This document shows positions 16,812-25,612 of a stretch of DNA of 64,000 nucleotides, piece after piece. Both the position numbers and the translations under genes were made by a program. The DNA comes from Paludibacteraceae bacterium. GTDB taxonomy: Bacteria > Bacteroidota > Bacteroidia > Bacteroidales > Paludibacteraceae. The notes beneath the pieces are model-generated. The model ran no database searches, was not told where the DNA came from, and worked only from the letters and a program-made list of their open reading frames with translations. How positions within the stretch are numbered: the stretch's first letter is position 1; every line of letters starts with the position of its first letter. Location of the stretch: contig JAGALP010000004.1 of NCBI GenBank assembly GCA_017625155.1, positions 352,414 to 416,413 on the forward strand. The letters run 5' to 3'.

Positions 16812-19658
16812 TTAGAGAGTTTTTACTTCTTCGTTATATCGTGCAACGAGGTTGCGGTCGCCCCAACCATTATCCACGCGGGATACAGGTATCCAGAACT
16901 TGTTGGCTTTCACCCACTCTGCTGGATAGGCTGCTTTCTGACGGCTGTATGGGTGGTTCCACTCGTCAGCCACTACTTCATACTCTGGGTGTGGCGCATT
17001 GAGTAGCACATTATCTTTCTTATCCACCTCGCCACGCTCTACCTCGGCAATCTCCTCGCGGATAGTAAGCAGCGCGTCAATGAATTGATCCAACTCGTGC
17101 AAACTCTCGCTCTCGGTTGGCTCTACCATCAATGTGCCATGCACAGGGAAACTCAAAGTAGGTGCGTGATAACCGAAGTCCATTAGGCGTTTAGCAATAT
17201 CTGATTCGGTGATACCGATACTATGGAACAGACGGCAGTCCAAAATCAACTCGTGACCTACTCTACCGTTCACGCCTGTATAAACAATGCCGAATGCATC
17301 TTTCAGTTTCTCAGCCATATAGTTCGCACTCACGATAGCGGCTGCAGTAGATTCGCGCAAGCCCTCTTCGCCCATCATACGGATATAGCCGTAGGAGATG
17401 AGTGCCATGTTCGCATTGCCATACAATGCGCTGGATACGCGATTATTCTCCGCTTGAGGCATAGCGTCCACCAAGTGTGCAGCGCAGCATATTGCACCTA
17501 CACCAGGTCCGCCACCACCGTGAGGACTGGCAAAGGACTTGTGCAAGTTGAGGTGGCAGACATCTGCACCGATAAATCCAGGATTGGTATAACCAATCTG
17601 CGCGTTCATGTTCGCACCGTCCATATATACTTGTCCACCGCAGTTGTGTACAATCTGGCACATCTCGCGGATAGCCATCTCGAAAATTCCGTGGGTAGAT
17701 GGATAGGTAATCATACAACCCGCCAAGTTGTCCTTGTGTTGCTCTGCTTTCTCGCGCCAGTCAGCGAGGTCAGTGTTACCGTTCTCGTCGCATTTCACTA
17801 CAACAGGAATCATACCTGCTTGTGCACAAGAGGCAGGGTTAGTTCCGTGAGCTGAAGCAGGGATAAGGAGGATATTACGATGGTCTTGACCTTGTTGATG
17901 CAGATACTCTCGGATAGTCACCAGACCTGCATACTCGCCTGCTGCACCCGAAGTAGGTTGCAAGTTACATGCTGCAAAGCCCGTGATAGTCGCCAATTGT
18001 TGCTCTAGGTCTTCCATCACCTCCATATATCCAGCCACTTGCTCAGCAGGTGCCAATGGATGAATGCCCATATAACCAGGATAGGTCACTGGTATCATCG
18101 CAGCCGCAGGGTTGAGCTTCATGGTGCACGAACCCAATGGAATCATTGAATGGGTCAAACTAATATCCTTGCGCTCTAGACGTTTGAGATAACGCATCAT
18201 CTCAGTCTCGGTGTGATATAGTTTGAATACCTCCTCTTGCAGGTAATCTACCTCGCGAACACGGTCTTCGTTGATTGCCCAAAGCCCTTCGAAGGACTCC
18301 TCGCTATCTTCGTATTGCGCCATGTTGCCCGAGGCGTTAGCAAAGAGTTCGATAATGTCGTTCATATCATCCACCGTCACGCTCTCGTCCAGTGAGATAC
18401 CAATCCAACCTTCCTCATCGTAATAGAGATTGATACCCAATTCTTCAGCCGCTTCGCGCACTGCCTCTACCCCATTCTCGTGGCGGATTTTCAGTGTATC
18501 AAAGAACTCTGTGTTCTCTTGCTCATAGCCGTATGCTTGCAGCATCTCGCTCAGATACACGGCTTTACCATGAATACCTTCAGCTATCTCACGAATACCC
18601 TCGGCACCGTGATACACGCCGTACATACCTGCCATCACAGCCGACAGGGCTTCTGCGGTACAGATATTTGATGTCGCTTTCTCGCGTTTGATATGTTGCT
18701 CGCGTGTCTGCAAAGCAAGGCGGAAAGCAGGTTTCTCGTAGGTGTCTTTGCTCAGACCGATGATACGACCAGGCATATCGCGTTTGTACTCCTCGCGAGT
18801 TGCCATATATCCTGCGGTAGGACCACCAAAGCCCATTGGCAAACCAAAACGTTGTGCTGTACCGCACATAATATCTGCGTTCAGTGGCTTGAGCAATGCC
18901 AATGCCATCAGGTCGGCAATCACTGTCACTTTCATGCCTGCGGCGTGGCAGTCATCAATGAAAGCGGTGTAGTCTTCAATCGCACCATCTGCATTTGGCC
19001 ATTGCACGATGGCGCCAAAAAACGGACCATTCGCTGCGAGCCAATCGCTTGTCACCATCGCATAATCCACCATCACGAGCTCAATGTCTTGCCCTTTCGC
19101 GCGTGTGCGCATTACATGTAAGGTGTTGGCAAAGATTTTCTTGTCCACCAATACCTTCTTCACGCCTGCTTTCACCATATCACGGCTGCGTAGGTTGCGC
19201 ATCATGGTCACAGCCTCGGCTGCTGCTGTGGCTTCGTCGAGGAGCGAACAGTTGGCAAGTGGCAGCCCTGTGAGGTCGCTAATCATCGTTTGATATACAA
19301 ACAACGCCTCCAAACGACCTTGGCTCACTTCGGCTTGGTATGGAGTGTAAGAGGTGTACCAAACGGGGTTCTCCAATATATTGCGTTGAATCACAGCAGG
19401 CGTATTGGTGCCATACCATCCGCGACCGATATACGAGCGATAGAGTTGGTTCTTCGCTGCCATTTGGTGCATGGTGTTGAGGTGCTCTTGTTCGGTGAGT
19501 GGCTCATCGAGGTCAAGTGGCTCTTCCAGAAGGATATCCGCTGGCATGGTTTGTGCGATGAGTTCATCCACACTTTTCACTCCGATTACTTCCAACATCT
19601 GCTGTTGGTCTTGCTCTGTCAGACCAATATGTCTGCTTTTCAAGTAGTTAGTTTTCAC
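16812..19658 (-). CDS. gcvP: Glycine dehydrogenase (decarboxylating), P protein
   Basis: Pyridoxal-phosphate enzyme of the glycine cleavage system; it decarboxylates glycine and passes the aminomethyl group to the H protein. 948 residues is the full single-chain form: the N-terminal half (RHIGLTEQDQQQML, SYIGRGWYGTNTPAVIQRN) is the alpha-like subunit, and the C-terminal half carries the PLP lysine in NLHKSFASPHGGGGPG (about residue 707). The gcvT and gcvH genes are not in the window; lpdA at 4310 could supply the L protein. The leader (about 130 nt) holds an array of small hairpins. Confidence 0.97.
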   Translation of the reverse strand: MKTNYLKSRHIGLTEQDQQQMLEVIGVKSVDELIAQTMPADILLEEPLDLDEPLTEQEHLNTMHQMAAKNQLYRSYIGRGWYGTNTPAVIQRNILENPVWYTSYTPYQAEVSQGRLEALFVYQTMISDLTGLPLANCSLLDEATAAAEAVTMMRNLRSRDMVKAGVKKVLVDKKIFANTLHVMRTRAKGQDIELVMVDYAMVTSDWLAANGPFFGAIVQWPNADGAIEDYTAFIDDCHAAGMKVTVIADLMALALLKPLNADIMCGTAQRFGLPMGFGGPTAGYMATREEYKRDMPGRIIGLSKDTYEKPAFRLALQTREQHIKREKATSNICTAEALSAVMAGMYGVYHGAEGIREIAEGIHGKAVYLSEMLQAYGYEQENTEFFDTLKIRHENGVEAVREAAEELGINLYYDEEGWIGISLDESVTVDDMNDIIELFANASGNMAQYEDSEESFEGLWAINEDRVREVDYLQEEVFKLYHTETEMMRYLKRLERKDISLTHSMIPLGSCTMKLNPAAAMIPVTYPGYMGIHPLAPAEQVAGYMEVMEDLEQQLATITGFAACNLQPTSGAAGEYAGLVTIREYLHQQGQDHRNILLIPASAHGTNPASCAQAGMIPVVVKCDENGNTDLADWREKAEQHKDNLAGCMITYPSTHGIFEMAIREMCQIVHNCGGQVYMDGANMNAQIGYTNPGFIGADVCHLNLHKSFASPHGGGGPGVGAICCAAHLVDAMPQAENNRVSSALYGNANMALISYGYIRMMGEEGLRESTAAAIVSANYMAEKLKDAFGIVYTGVNGRVGHELILDCRLFHSIGITESDIAKRLMDFGYHAPTLSFPVHGTLMVEPTESESLHELDQFIDALLTIREEIAEVERGEVDKKDNVLLNAPHPEYEVVADEWNHPYSRQKAAYPAEWVKANKFWIPVSRVDNGWGDRNLVARYNEEVKTL

Positions 19659-19689
19659 AATATATATATTTTAGTTTCGTTTCACTCAC

Positions 19690-19759
19690 GTTACATGTCG
19701 CACAGCGACGTTCCATGCAGCAAGCTGCGTTTAATGCCCTCGGGCGTTCCATGCTTTGC
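19690..19759 (-). repeat. Hairpin array in the gcvP leader
   Basis: Perfect mini-hairpins GTCGC-ACA-GCGAC (19697-19709), GCAGC-AA-GCTGC (19717-19728), GCCC-TC-GGGC (19736-19745) and GC-TTT-GC, each separated by a near-identical 7-bp spacer (GTTCCAT or GTTTAAT). The array lies within the transcribed leader of gcvP. Confidence 0.75.
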
Positions 19760-19795
19760 GTACTTGGTTGCGCATTTATACAACGAATGCGGGTG

Positions 19796-19826
19796 CAAAG
19801 TTACTATTTTTTTTGAATATACACAA
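19796..19826 (-). promoter_or_regulatory. gcvP promoter
   Basis: Minus strand TTG (19826-19824) and TAACTTTG (19803-19796), spacer 20 bp. It is divergent to the RNA promoter 38 bp away. Confidence 0.8.
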
Positions 19827-19863
19827 GAGTCAATTAAAAATTACGTAAAAATATAGTTTTTAT

Positions 19864-19894
19864 TTGCTTGTGTCGATTTTTTGTAGTACCTTTG
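19864..19894 (+). promoter_or_regulatory. Promoter of the structured RNA
   Basis: TTG (19864-19866) and TACCTTTG (19887-19894), spacer 20 bp, followed by GCA as in the strongest promoters of this window. Confidence 0.8.
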
Positions 19895-19902
19895 CAACTG
19901 CA

Positions 19903-20180
19903 AATCCGAGCAATCGGTTTTGCAGACATATGATAAAAGCGTTTATTAGCGCTTGTTTTGGCTGTTAGAAAACTGGAAACTTTCATGCAACCCAAAGCAA
20001 GAAGGCAGTAAACGCCCTTTGGGATATGACTATCCCGCCCACAGAGCATCCTTCGGGATGACTCTGTTTGGTGGCATTCATATTTCGGCGTGGGCGTTAG
20101 TTGCTTATTCTTGTTGCAAGGTTTTTCCAGTACCTCTAACAGAAGAATAAGCAAAGATAAGGTTCCACGCTTTCTTTTTA
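19903..20180 (+). ncRNA. Long rod-shaped noncoding RNA, possibly 6S-like
   Basis: No credible protein lies here, but the DNA folds well. A 5' hairpin CCGA-GCAA-TCGG is followed by outer pairing AAAGCGT with ACGCTTT just before a T-rich end. Inside, CTGTTAGA pairs with TCTAACAG, ACTGGAAA with TTTCCAGT, TGCAAC with GTTGCA and AACGCCC with GGGCGTT, making one long interrupted rod, capped by GGGATA-TGAC-TATCCC and CAGAGCATCC-TTC-GGGATG-A-CTCTG. An alternative 10-bp stem (GCTTATTCTT with AAGAATAAGC) would compete with the rod. Shape and size suggest 6S RNA, but I cannot confirm the family; it is neither tmRNA, SRP RNA nor RNase P. Boundaries are estimated. Confidence 0.6.
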
Positions 20181-20231
20181 CATTCACGGGTGGTTAGGAG
20201 CCAACATCCCACAAAAACGTAATGAATAATT

Positions 20232-21179
20232 ATGAAAAAGATTTTTATTGCCATTGCAACAATGGTGATGCTACTTTCAGGTTGTGAGCCTAGCGCTCCT
20301 GCTACCTCAAACAAGGTACAAACTCTTGACGTTTCAGATGTCAAAGTGCACTCTGCAATTTTTCATGGTGTTGTAAATGTTGACATTTCCAACTACAAAT
20401 CAGTAGAATTTGGTGTGATGATATCGGAGTCAAAAACAGAATTAAATAATCGTGATGGTAAGATGATAGATGCCGATGTATTATTGGGGAAAAACTTTAA
20501 AATTGAAACAAACCACCTTTCTCCTGCTACCCATTATTATTATTGCGCTTGGTTGTTCTTAGATAAAACTCAATTTGAATTTGGAGAAATTAAAGAATTT
20601 ACGACAGAGCCAGAATGGGTTGATTTAGGATTAAGTGCGAAATGGGCTACATGTAATGTAGGCGCAAGTGTTCCAGAAGAATATGGCTATTATTTTGCAT
20701 GGGGAGAAGTTCTTCCTAAAGATACGTATAATTGGGATAACTATAAATTTTGTGAAGGAAATGATTCCACTCTCACTAAATATTGTACACTTAACGATTT
20801 TGGAATAGTAGACAACAAAGAATTTCTTGAACCAACTGACGATGCAGCTACTATTCATTGGGGTAATGAGTGGCGCATTCCTACCAATGTAGAATGGACA
20901 GAACTACGAACAAAGTGTATATGGACATGGACAACTCAAAATGAAGTAAATGGTTGGACTATAAAAGGTAAAAATGGTAATTCGATTTTTTTACCTGCTT
21001 CTGGCTACCGATATGGCAATGAAGTTAGATTTGAAGGTTCTTATGGATGCTATTGGTCAAAGTCTATTAACAAAGAAAAACCGACTCAAGCATACTATAC
21101 TTTCTTTAGTGAGGGTTATTCAGATTTAAGTGTACATGGTAGATGTTGTGGACAATCTATACGTCACGTATGTGATTAA
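20232..21179 (+). CDS. FISUMP-domain lipoprotein
   Basis: A 315-residue surface or periplasmic lipoprotein. The signal peptide ends in lipobox LLSGC (Cys18). Residues 30-125 resemble a fibronectin-like sandwich ending FTTEPEW; the rest is a FISUMP domain (WVDLGLSAKWATCNVGA, YYFAWGEV, WRIPTNVEWTEL, FLPASGYRYG, YGCYWSKS), a module common in Bacteroidota and Fibrobacter surface proteins. Its function is unknown. There is no separate promoter; expression may come from the RNA promoter upstream or be low. The gene is more AT-rich than its neighbours. Confidence 0.85.
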   Translation: MKKIFIAIATMVMLLSGCEPSAPATSNKVQTLDVSDVKVHSAIFHGVVNVDISNYKSVEFGVMISESKTELNNRDGKMIDADVLLGKNFKIETNHLSPATHYYYCAWLFLDKTQFEFGEIKEFTTEPEWVDLGLSAKWATCNVGASVPEEYGYYFAWGEVLPKDTYNWDNYKFCEGNDSTLTKYCTLNDFGIVDNKEFLEPTDDAATIHWGNEWRIPTNVEWTELRTKCIWTWTTQNEVNGWTIKGKNGNSIFLPASGYRYGNEVRFEGSYGCYWSKSINKEKPTQAYYTFFSEGYSDLSVHGRCCGQSIRHVCD

Positions 21180-21184
21180 GAGTG

Positions 21185-21228
21185 ACAAAACAACAGAGGT
21201 ATGCCTCTCTGGCAGACCTCTGTTTTGT
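21185..21228 (+). terminator. Intrinsic terminator after the FISUMP gene
   Basis: AACAGAGGT (21192-21200) pairs with ACCTCTGTT (21216-21224), followed by TTGTATTTTC. Confidence 0.8.
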
Positions 21229-21291
21229 ATTTTCTCTCCTCAGTATTCCCTTTTCTTGCCCGTTATTTGCCCCTCACCTGCCACCTATCTC

Positions 21292-21324
21292 CATTGGAAT
21301 CTCATTGGAACCTCACTGAAGAAT
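21292..21324 (+). repeat. 11-bp tandem repeat, about 2.5 copies
   Basis: CATTGGAATCT, CATTGGAACCT, then a decayed unit beginning CACTGAAG. The rest of the 21229-21483 gap shows no gene. Confidence 0.5.
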
Positions 21325-21483
21325 GACTATAACATCTCTATGCTATCAATAATCTACACACGCGATGCTTCTCCGCGTATTGCATATCAAAAGATATACT
21401 AATTCCTACACCTTAATATTATATAGCCAATAATCAAGTAAAATAGCAAAATACCCTCAAAATAGAACTTTTACTCTTTTTAT

Positions 21484-21514
21484 TTGCATATATGCATTTT
21501 TTTTTGTACCTTTG
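21484..21514 (+). promoter_or_regulatory. ppdK promoter
   Basis: TTG (21484-21486) and TACCTTTG (21507-21514), spacer 20 bp. It excludes the longer frame that begins at 21512. Confidence 0.85.
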
Positions 21515-21574
21515 CAGGCTGAAACAAAATTAAGTACAAAAAAGAATATTAATCATAAATTTTATTTTAAAAAA

Positions 21575-24304
21575 ATGGACAACAAGAAACGTGTTTACAC
21601 CTTCGGTAATGGTAAAGCAGAAGGTAACGCTCAAATGCGCGAAGTATTGGGCGGTAAAGGCGCAAACCTTGCTGAGATGAACCTTGTGGGCGTACCAGTG
21701 CCTCCAGGATTCACAATCACCACTGATGTTTGCAACGAGTACTACCAAGTAGGTCAAGAGAAAATTGTAGAAGTACTGAATGCAGAAGTTACTGCAGCAG
21801 TTGCTCACATTGAGAGTTTGATGAACAATAACTTCGGTGATCCTAGCAACCCTCTTTTGGTGAGCGTTCGCTCGGGTGCTCGTGCGTCTATGCCAGGTAT
21901 GATGGATACTATCCTCAACCTTGGTTTGAACGATGAGGTGGCTGCTGGTTTGGCTGCTAAGACCAATAACCCTCACTTCGTTTACGATAGCTACCGTCGT
22001 TTCGTACAGATGTACGGTGACGTGGTGCTTGGCATGAAGCCAGTTAACAAAGAAGATATCGACCCATTTGAGGCTATCATCGATGAGGTAAAAGAGATTC
22101 GCGGTATCAAGCTTGACAAAGACCTGACCGTTGACGAGCTCAAGCTCCTCGTGGCTCGCTTCAAAACAGCTATCAAAGAGCAAACAGGTCACGACTTCCC
22201 TACCAACCCAGTTGAGCAACTCTGGGGCGCTATCTGCGCTGTATTCCGCAGTTGGATGAACGAGCGCGCTATCCTCTATCGTAAGATGGAAGGAATTCCA
22301 GACGAATGGGGAACAGCCGTTACCGTACAAGCTATGGTATTTGGTAACATGGGCGAGACATCAGCCACAGGTGTATGCTTCAGCCGTGACGCTGCTACTG
22401 GTGAAAACCTCTTCAATGGTGAGTACCTCGTAAATGCTCAAGGTGAAGACGTAGTGGCAGGTATCCGTACTCCTCAACAAATCACCATCGAGGGTAGCCG
22501 CCGTTGGGCAGCACTCCAAGGTATCAGCGAGGAAGAGCGTGCTAGCAAGTATCCTTCTATGGAAGAGGCTATGCCAGCTATCTATGCTGAGCTTGACGCT
22601 ATCCAAACCAAGCTTGAGAACCACTACCGCGATATGCAAGATATGGAGTTCACCGTACAAGAGGGCAAACTCTGGTTCCTCCAAACACGTAACGGTAAAC
22701 GTACTGGTACTGCGATGGTTAAGATTGCTATGGACCTCGTTCACGAGGGTCTTATCGACGAGAAGACCGCTATCATGCGTTGCGAGCCCCAAAAGCTCGA
22801 CGAACTACTCCACCCTGTATTCGACAAGGCTGCGTTGAAGACCGCTAAGGTAATTACTCAAGGCTTGCCAGCTAGTCCAGGTGCTGCATGTGGTCAAATC
22901 GTCTTCCACGCTGACGACGCTCAAGAATGGCACAAAGATGGCAAGAAAGTCGTTATGGTTCGTATCGAAACCAGCCCAGAGGACCTCGCAGGTATGTCTG
23001 CTGCTGAGGGTATCTTGACCGCTCGTGGTGGTATGACCTCTCACGCTGCCGTAGTGGCTCGTGGTATGGGTAAGTGCTGCGTATCTGGTGCAGGTGCTAT
23101 CGTAGTTGATTACAAAGCAAAGACCTTGACTATTGAGGGTGTAACCTATAAAGAGGGCGATTACATCTCTATCAATGGTTCTACCGGTCAAGTATATGCT
23201 GGTCAAATCCCAACCAAGGCTGCTGAATTGAGCGGCGACTTCAAAGAGCTCATGGACCTCTGCGACAAATATACTCACCTCCAAGTGCGTACCAACGCAG
23301 ATACTCCACATGATGCACAAGTGGCTCGTGACTTCGGCGCTAAGGGTATTGGTTTGACCCGTACCGAGCACATGTTCTTCGAGGATAAGAAGATTGTGGC
23401 TATGCGCGAGATGATTCTTTCTAAGACTGCTGAAGGTCGTGAGAAAGCATTGGCAAAACTTCTTCCTTACCAAAAAGCTGACTTCAAGGGTATCCTTGAG
23501 GCTATGGATGGCTATCCAGTGAATATCCGTCTGCTTGACCCACCATTGCACGAGTTCGTGCCACACGATGCTGCTGGTCAAGAGGTTATGGCTAAGGAGA
23601 TGGGCGTAAGCGTACAAGAGATTAAGCAACGTGTTGACTCTCTCGCAGAGAACAACCCAATGCTTGGTCACCGTGGTTGCCGTCTCGGTATCACCTTCCC
23701 AGAGATTACCGCTATGCAAACTCGCGCTATCTTGAGCGCTGCTTGCGAGTTGAAGCTTGAGGGCAAGAACCCAATGCCAGAGATCATGGTTCCATTGATT
23801 GGTATCCTCTACGAGTTCCACCAACAAAAGGAGATCATCGAGAAAGTAGCTAAACAGGTATTCGCTGAGTATGGCGTAGAGGTAGAGTTCGAGATTGGTA
23901 CAATGATCGAGATCCCACGTGCTGCCTTGACAGCAGACCGTATCGCTACTGAGGCTCAATACTTCTCATTCGGTACCAACGACTTGACACAGATGACCTT
24001 CGGTTATAGCCGCGACGATATTGCTAGCTTCTTGCCAGTATATCTCGAGCAAAAGATTTTGAAGGTTGACCCATTCCAAGTTTTGGATCAAAACGGTGTT
24101 GGTCAATTGATTAAGATGGCAGTAGAGAAAGGTCGTGCTGTTCGTCCAGGATTGCGCACTGGTATCTGCGGTGAGCACGGTGGTGAGCCAAGTTCTGTTA
24201 AGTTCTGCGCTCGCGTAGGTATGAACTATGCATCTTGCTCTCCATTCCGCGTTCCAATCGCACGCTTGGCTGCTGCTCAAGCTGCTGTAGAAGACGCAGA
24301 GTAA
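21575..24304 (+). CDS. ppdK: Pyruvate, phosphate dikinase
   Basis: Interconverts pyruvate, ATP and phosphate with phosphoenolpyruvate, AMP and pyrophosphate, a reversible step typical of Bacteroidales glycolysis. 909 residues is full length. The N-terminal ATP-grasp domain (FGNGKAEGNAQMREVLGGKG, SVRSGARASMPGMMDTILNL), the swivelling phosphohistidine domain with GGMTSHAAVVARGMGK (His about 490) and the C-terminal PEP domain (GLTRTEHMFF, NDLTQMTFGYSRDD, GICGEHGGEP) are all present. Strong codon bias (GGT, CGT, ACC, CTC) and a strong promoter suggest high expression. Start chosen at MDNKKRVYTFG, after a 54-nt leader. Confidence 0.97.
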   Translation: MDNKKRVYTFGNGKAEGNAQMREVLGGKGANLAEMNLVGVPVPPGFTITTDVCNEYYQVGQEKIVEVLNAEVTAAVAHIESLMNNNFGDPSNPLLVSVRSGARASMPGMMDTILNLGLNDEVAAGLAAKTNNPHFVYDSYRRFVQMYGDVVLGMKPVNKEDIDPFEAIIDEVKEIRGIKLDKDLTVDELKLLVARFKTAIKEQTGHDFPTNPVEQLWGAICAVFRSWMNERAILYRKMEGIPDEWGTAVTVQAMVFGNMGETSATGVCFSRDAATGENLFNGEYLVNAQGEDVVAGIRTPQQITIEGSRRWAALQGISEEERASKYPSMEEAMPAIYAELDAIQTKLENHYRDMQDMEFTVQEGKLWFLQTRNGKRTGTAMVKIAMDLVHEGLIDEKTAIMRCEPQKLDELLHPVFDKAALKTAKVITQGLPASPGAACGQIVFHADDAQEWHKDGKKVVMVRIETSPEDLAGMSAAEGILTARGGMTSHAAVVARGMGKCCVSGAGAIVVDYKAKTLTIEGVTYKEGDYISINGSTGQVYAGQIPTKAAELSGDFKELMDLCDKYTHLQVRTNADTPHDAQVARDFGAKGIGLTRTEHMFFEDKKIVAMREMILSKTAEGREKALAKLLPYQKADFKGILEAMDGYPVNIRLLDPPLHEFVPHDAAGQEVMAKEMGVSVQEIKQRVDSLAENNPMLGHRGCRLGITFPEITAMQTRAILSAACELKLEGKNPMPEIMVPLIGILYEFHQQKEIIEKVAKQVFAEYGVEVEFEIGTMIEIPRAALTADRIATEAQYFSFGTNDLTQMTFGYSRDDIASFLPVYLEQKILKVDPFQVLDQNGVGQLIKMAVEKGRAVRPGLRTGICGEHGGEPSSVKFCARVGMNYASCSPFRVPIARLAAAQAAVEDAE

Positions 24305-24320
24305 GACCACTCTCAATAAT

Positions 24321-24355
24321 AAAAAAAGAGTTGCCCCTTCGGCAACTCTTTTTTT
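24321..24355. terminator. Bidirectional terminator after ppdK
   Basis: AAAAAAAGAGTTGCC and GGCAACTCTTTTTTT form a perfect 15-bp stem with a 5-nt loop; it can also end the minus-strand hydrolase transcript. Confidence 0.9.
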
Positions 24356-24370
24356 TAATTCCAATACCCT

Positions 24371-24412
24371 ATAGACGCTCTGCGCCGTCCATTATCCCAT
24401 AGCGTAGCGTCC
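24371..24412 (-). repeat. Hairpin modules of the TGGACG family
   Basis: On the minus strand GGACGCTACGCTATGG is followed by AATGGACGGCGCAGAGCGTC, both beginning with the GGACG phrase seen at 16781, 45821, 46295 and in mutS2. Confidence 0.6.
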
Positions 24413-24440
24413 TCAATTGTCAATTGTCAATTGTCAATTG
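24413..24440 (+). repeat. Four perfect TCAATTG heptads
   Basis: Four copies in register. They overlap the stop codon and the last six codons of the minus-strand hydrolase gene, so the repeat supplies its C-terminal tail. Confidence 0.85.
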
Positions 24441-25502
24441 TTCTATCGGTTGCATTCGACTCTTCTCCAGCCCTCTCACTTGAAAGTCTGTTCGCTTAAA
24501 ATCAATCTTCTTTAGGTCGATGCAGCGTATATTACTATTGTACATCGTGCGATAGTACAAACGTTGATTTTGCAAGTCTGACACTATCGTTATCTGCGTC
24601 GCACTTGGCATGTTGGGCGCTTCTTCTGGATTGCTAAATTGTATTCCAATAGGAATATCAAAATTATTCATCAAATGAAATGCTTGTGCCACAGTCTCTT
24701 CTGCGGTTGCCAATGTGGGTGCCGTACTCTGTAGTATGGCTGCACGTACAAATCGGCTTGTGGACGTCATATCTCCGGGTATGCCTTGCAATCCTGTGCC
24801 TCCGCTAATGGCTTTCAACTTCAGCGAACCCATCTCACGCTCTTTTACGGTGCCAGCCATCATGTTCACATAGTTATTCAGATTAGTGATATGCCACGTC
24901 AACTCGGGCGAATTGGTCAGCACGCCTAGTGGATTCTCATGTATTTTCACTTCTTCATCCACTATTTCTATCACCACTTGCCTACCCGATGGCTCAGTCA
25001 CGCGCCAGTGTACAGTAGAGGCACGAGGGTCGGTGCCAATCACACGAATAGTCGGCATCAGTGCCACCAGTTCGTCGATGGTAGCACACGAACTCAGCAC
25101 CCATGCCACAAACTGCATATCGCTCACGCACAACGACTTGTCTTCCTCTTTGTATGGCAGGTATTTGCCATATTCTGGGAAATAGAATAGCCCAGCACCT
25201 AATCCTGCTTCGTTCACGCCTTCCATCACGAATGCATCATCTTCCACGGCTACGCCGACGTAGCCGTAGTTAGCTACAAACTCTTTGCCTTGTGTTGTGC
25301 CGTCAGGCAGAAACGATGTTTGTTTCTGTCCTCGTGGTACTACCACAAACATCGCATTTAGTGGTGTAGCAGCCCATTCGATGCTGCGTGCTGTGATGGG
25401 TTGATTACTTTGTGTGTGCAGTGTGATACCTGTACACGCTTTTGCTTCGGGCAACGCCATTGCCCATGTCATCAGAGCGATGACTACGATTTTTCCTTTC
25501 AT
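24420..25502 (-). CDS. Exported choloylglycine hydrolase-family (Ntn) enzyme
   Basis: Linear amide C-N hydrolase of the bile salt hydrolase / penicillin V acylase group. Signal peptide residues 1-22 (LPEAKA) would be cleaved to leave Cys23 (CTGITLHT) as the N-terminal nucleophile. Conserved neighbours are visible: TARSIEW (Arg), the oxyanion Asn region LTNSPELTWHITNLNNY and the C-terminal Arg in STSRFVRAA. The start at 25502 gives a normal signal peptide; an upstream in-frame Met (25532) adds only a basic tail. The substrate (bile salt, N-acyl amide or penicillin) cannot be told from sequence. The last residues are encoded by the heptad repeat. Confidence 0.88.
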   Translation of the reverse strand: MKGKIVVIALMTWAMALPEAKACTGITLHTQSNQPITARSIEWAATPLNAMFVVVPRGQKQTSFLPDGTTQGKEFVANYGYVGVAVEDDAFVMEGVNEAGLGAGLFYFPEYGKYLPYKEEDKSLCVSDMQFVAWVLSSCATIDELVALMPTIRVIGTDPRASTVHWRVTEPSGRQVVIEIVDEEVKIHENPLGVLTNSPELTWHITNLNNYVNMMAGTVKEREMGSLKLKAISGGTGLQGIPGDMTSTSRFVRAAILQSTAPTLATAEETVAQAFHLMNNFDIPIGIQFSNPEEAPNMPSATQITIVSDLQNQRLYYRTMYNSNIRCIDLKKIDFKRTDFQVRGLEKSRMQPIEQLTIDN

Positions 25503-25570
25503 AGTTTTACGTTTTTGGTTTAATATCTTCAATCCCTCCCCTTACAATGGAGGCGAGTTATAGCCAACTA

Positions 25571-25612
25571 TCAACTGTTAACTGTCAATTGTTAACTGTT
25601 AACTGTCAAATC
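25571..25612 (+). repeat. Five to six TYAAYTG heptads
   Basis: TCAACTG, TTAACTG, TCAATTG, TTAACTG, TTAACTG and a decayed unit, in register. They extend into the 3' end of the small frame at 25599. Confidence 0.8.

Noticed and set aside
19678..19790. Glycine riboswitch before gcvP
   Set aside because: The leader holds only mini-hairpins with repeated spacers; the conserved glycine-aptamer core was not recognised.
19834..20187. Minus-strand frame of 117 codons, and the plus-strand frame 19953-20150, over the structured RNA
   Set aside because: Both lie on a region with strong RNA pairing and a dedicated promoter; the translations have no domain character. Such frames are often annotated by mistake on conserved RNAs.
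21512..21574. N-terminal extension of ppdK
   Set aside because: It overlaps the -7 element; the family start is MDNKKRVYTFG.
21530..23959. Long minus-strand frames antisense to ppdK
   Set aside because: They arise from the strong codon bias of ppdK; their products are low in normal protein features and have no promoters.
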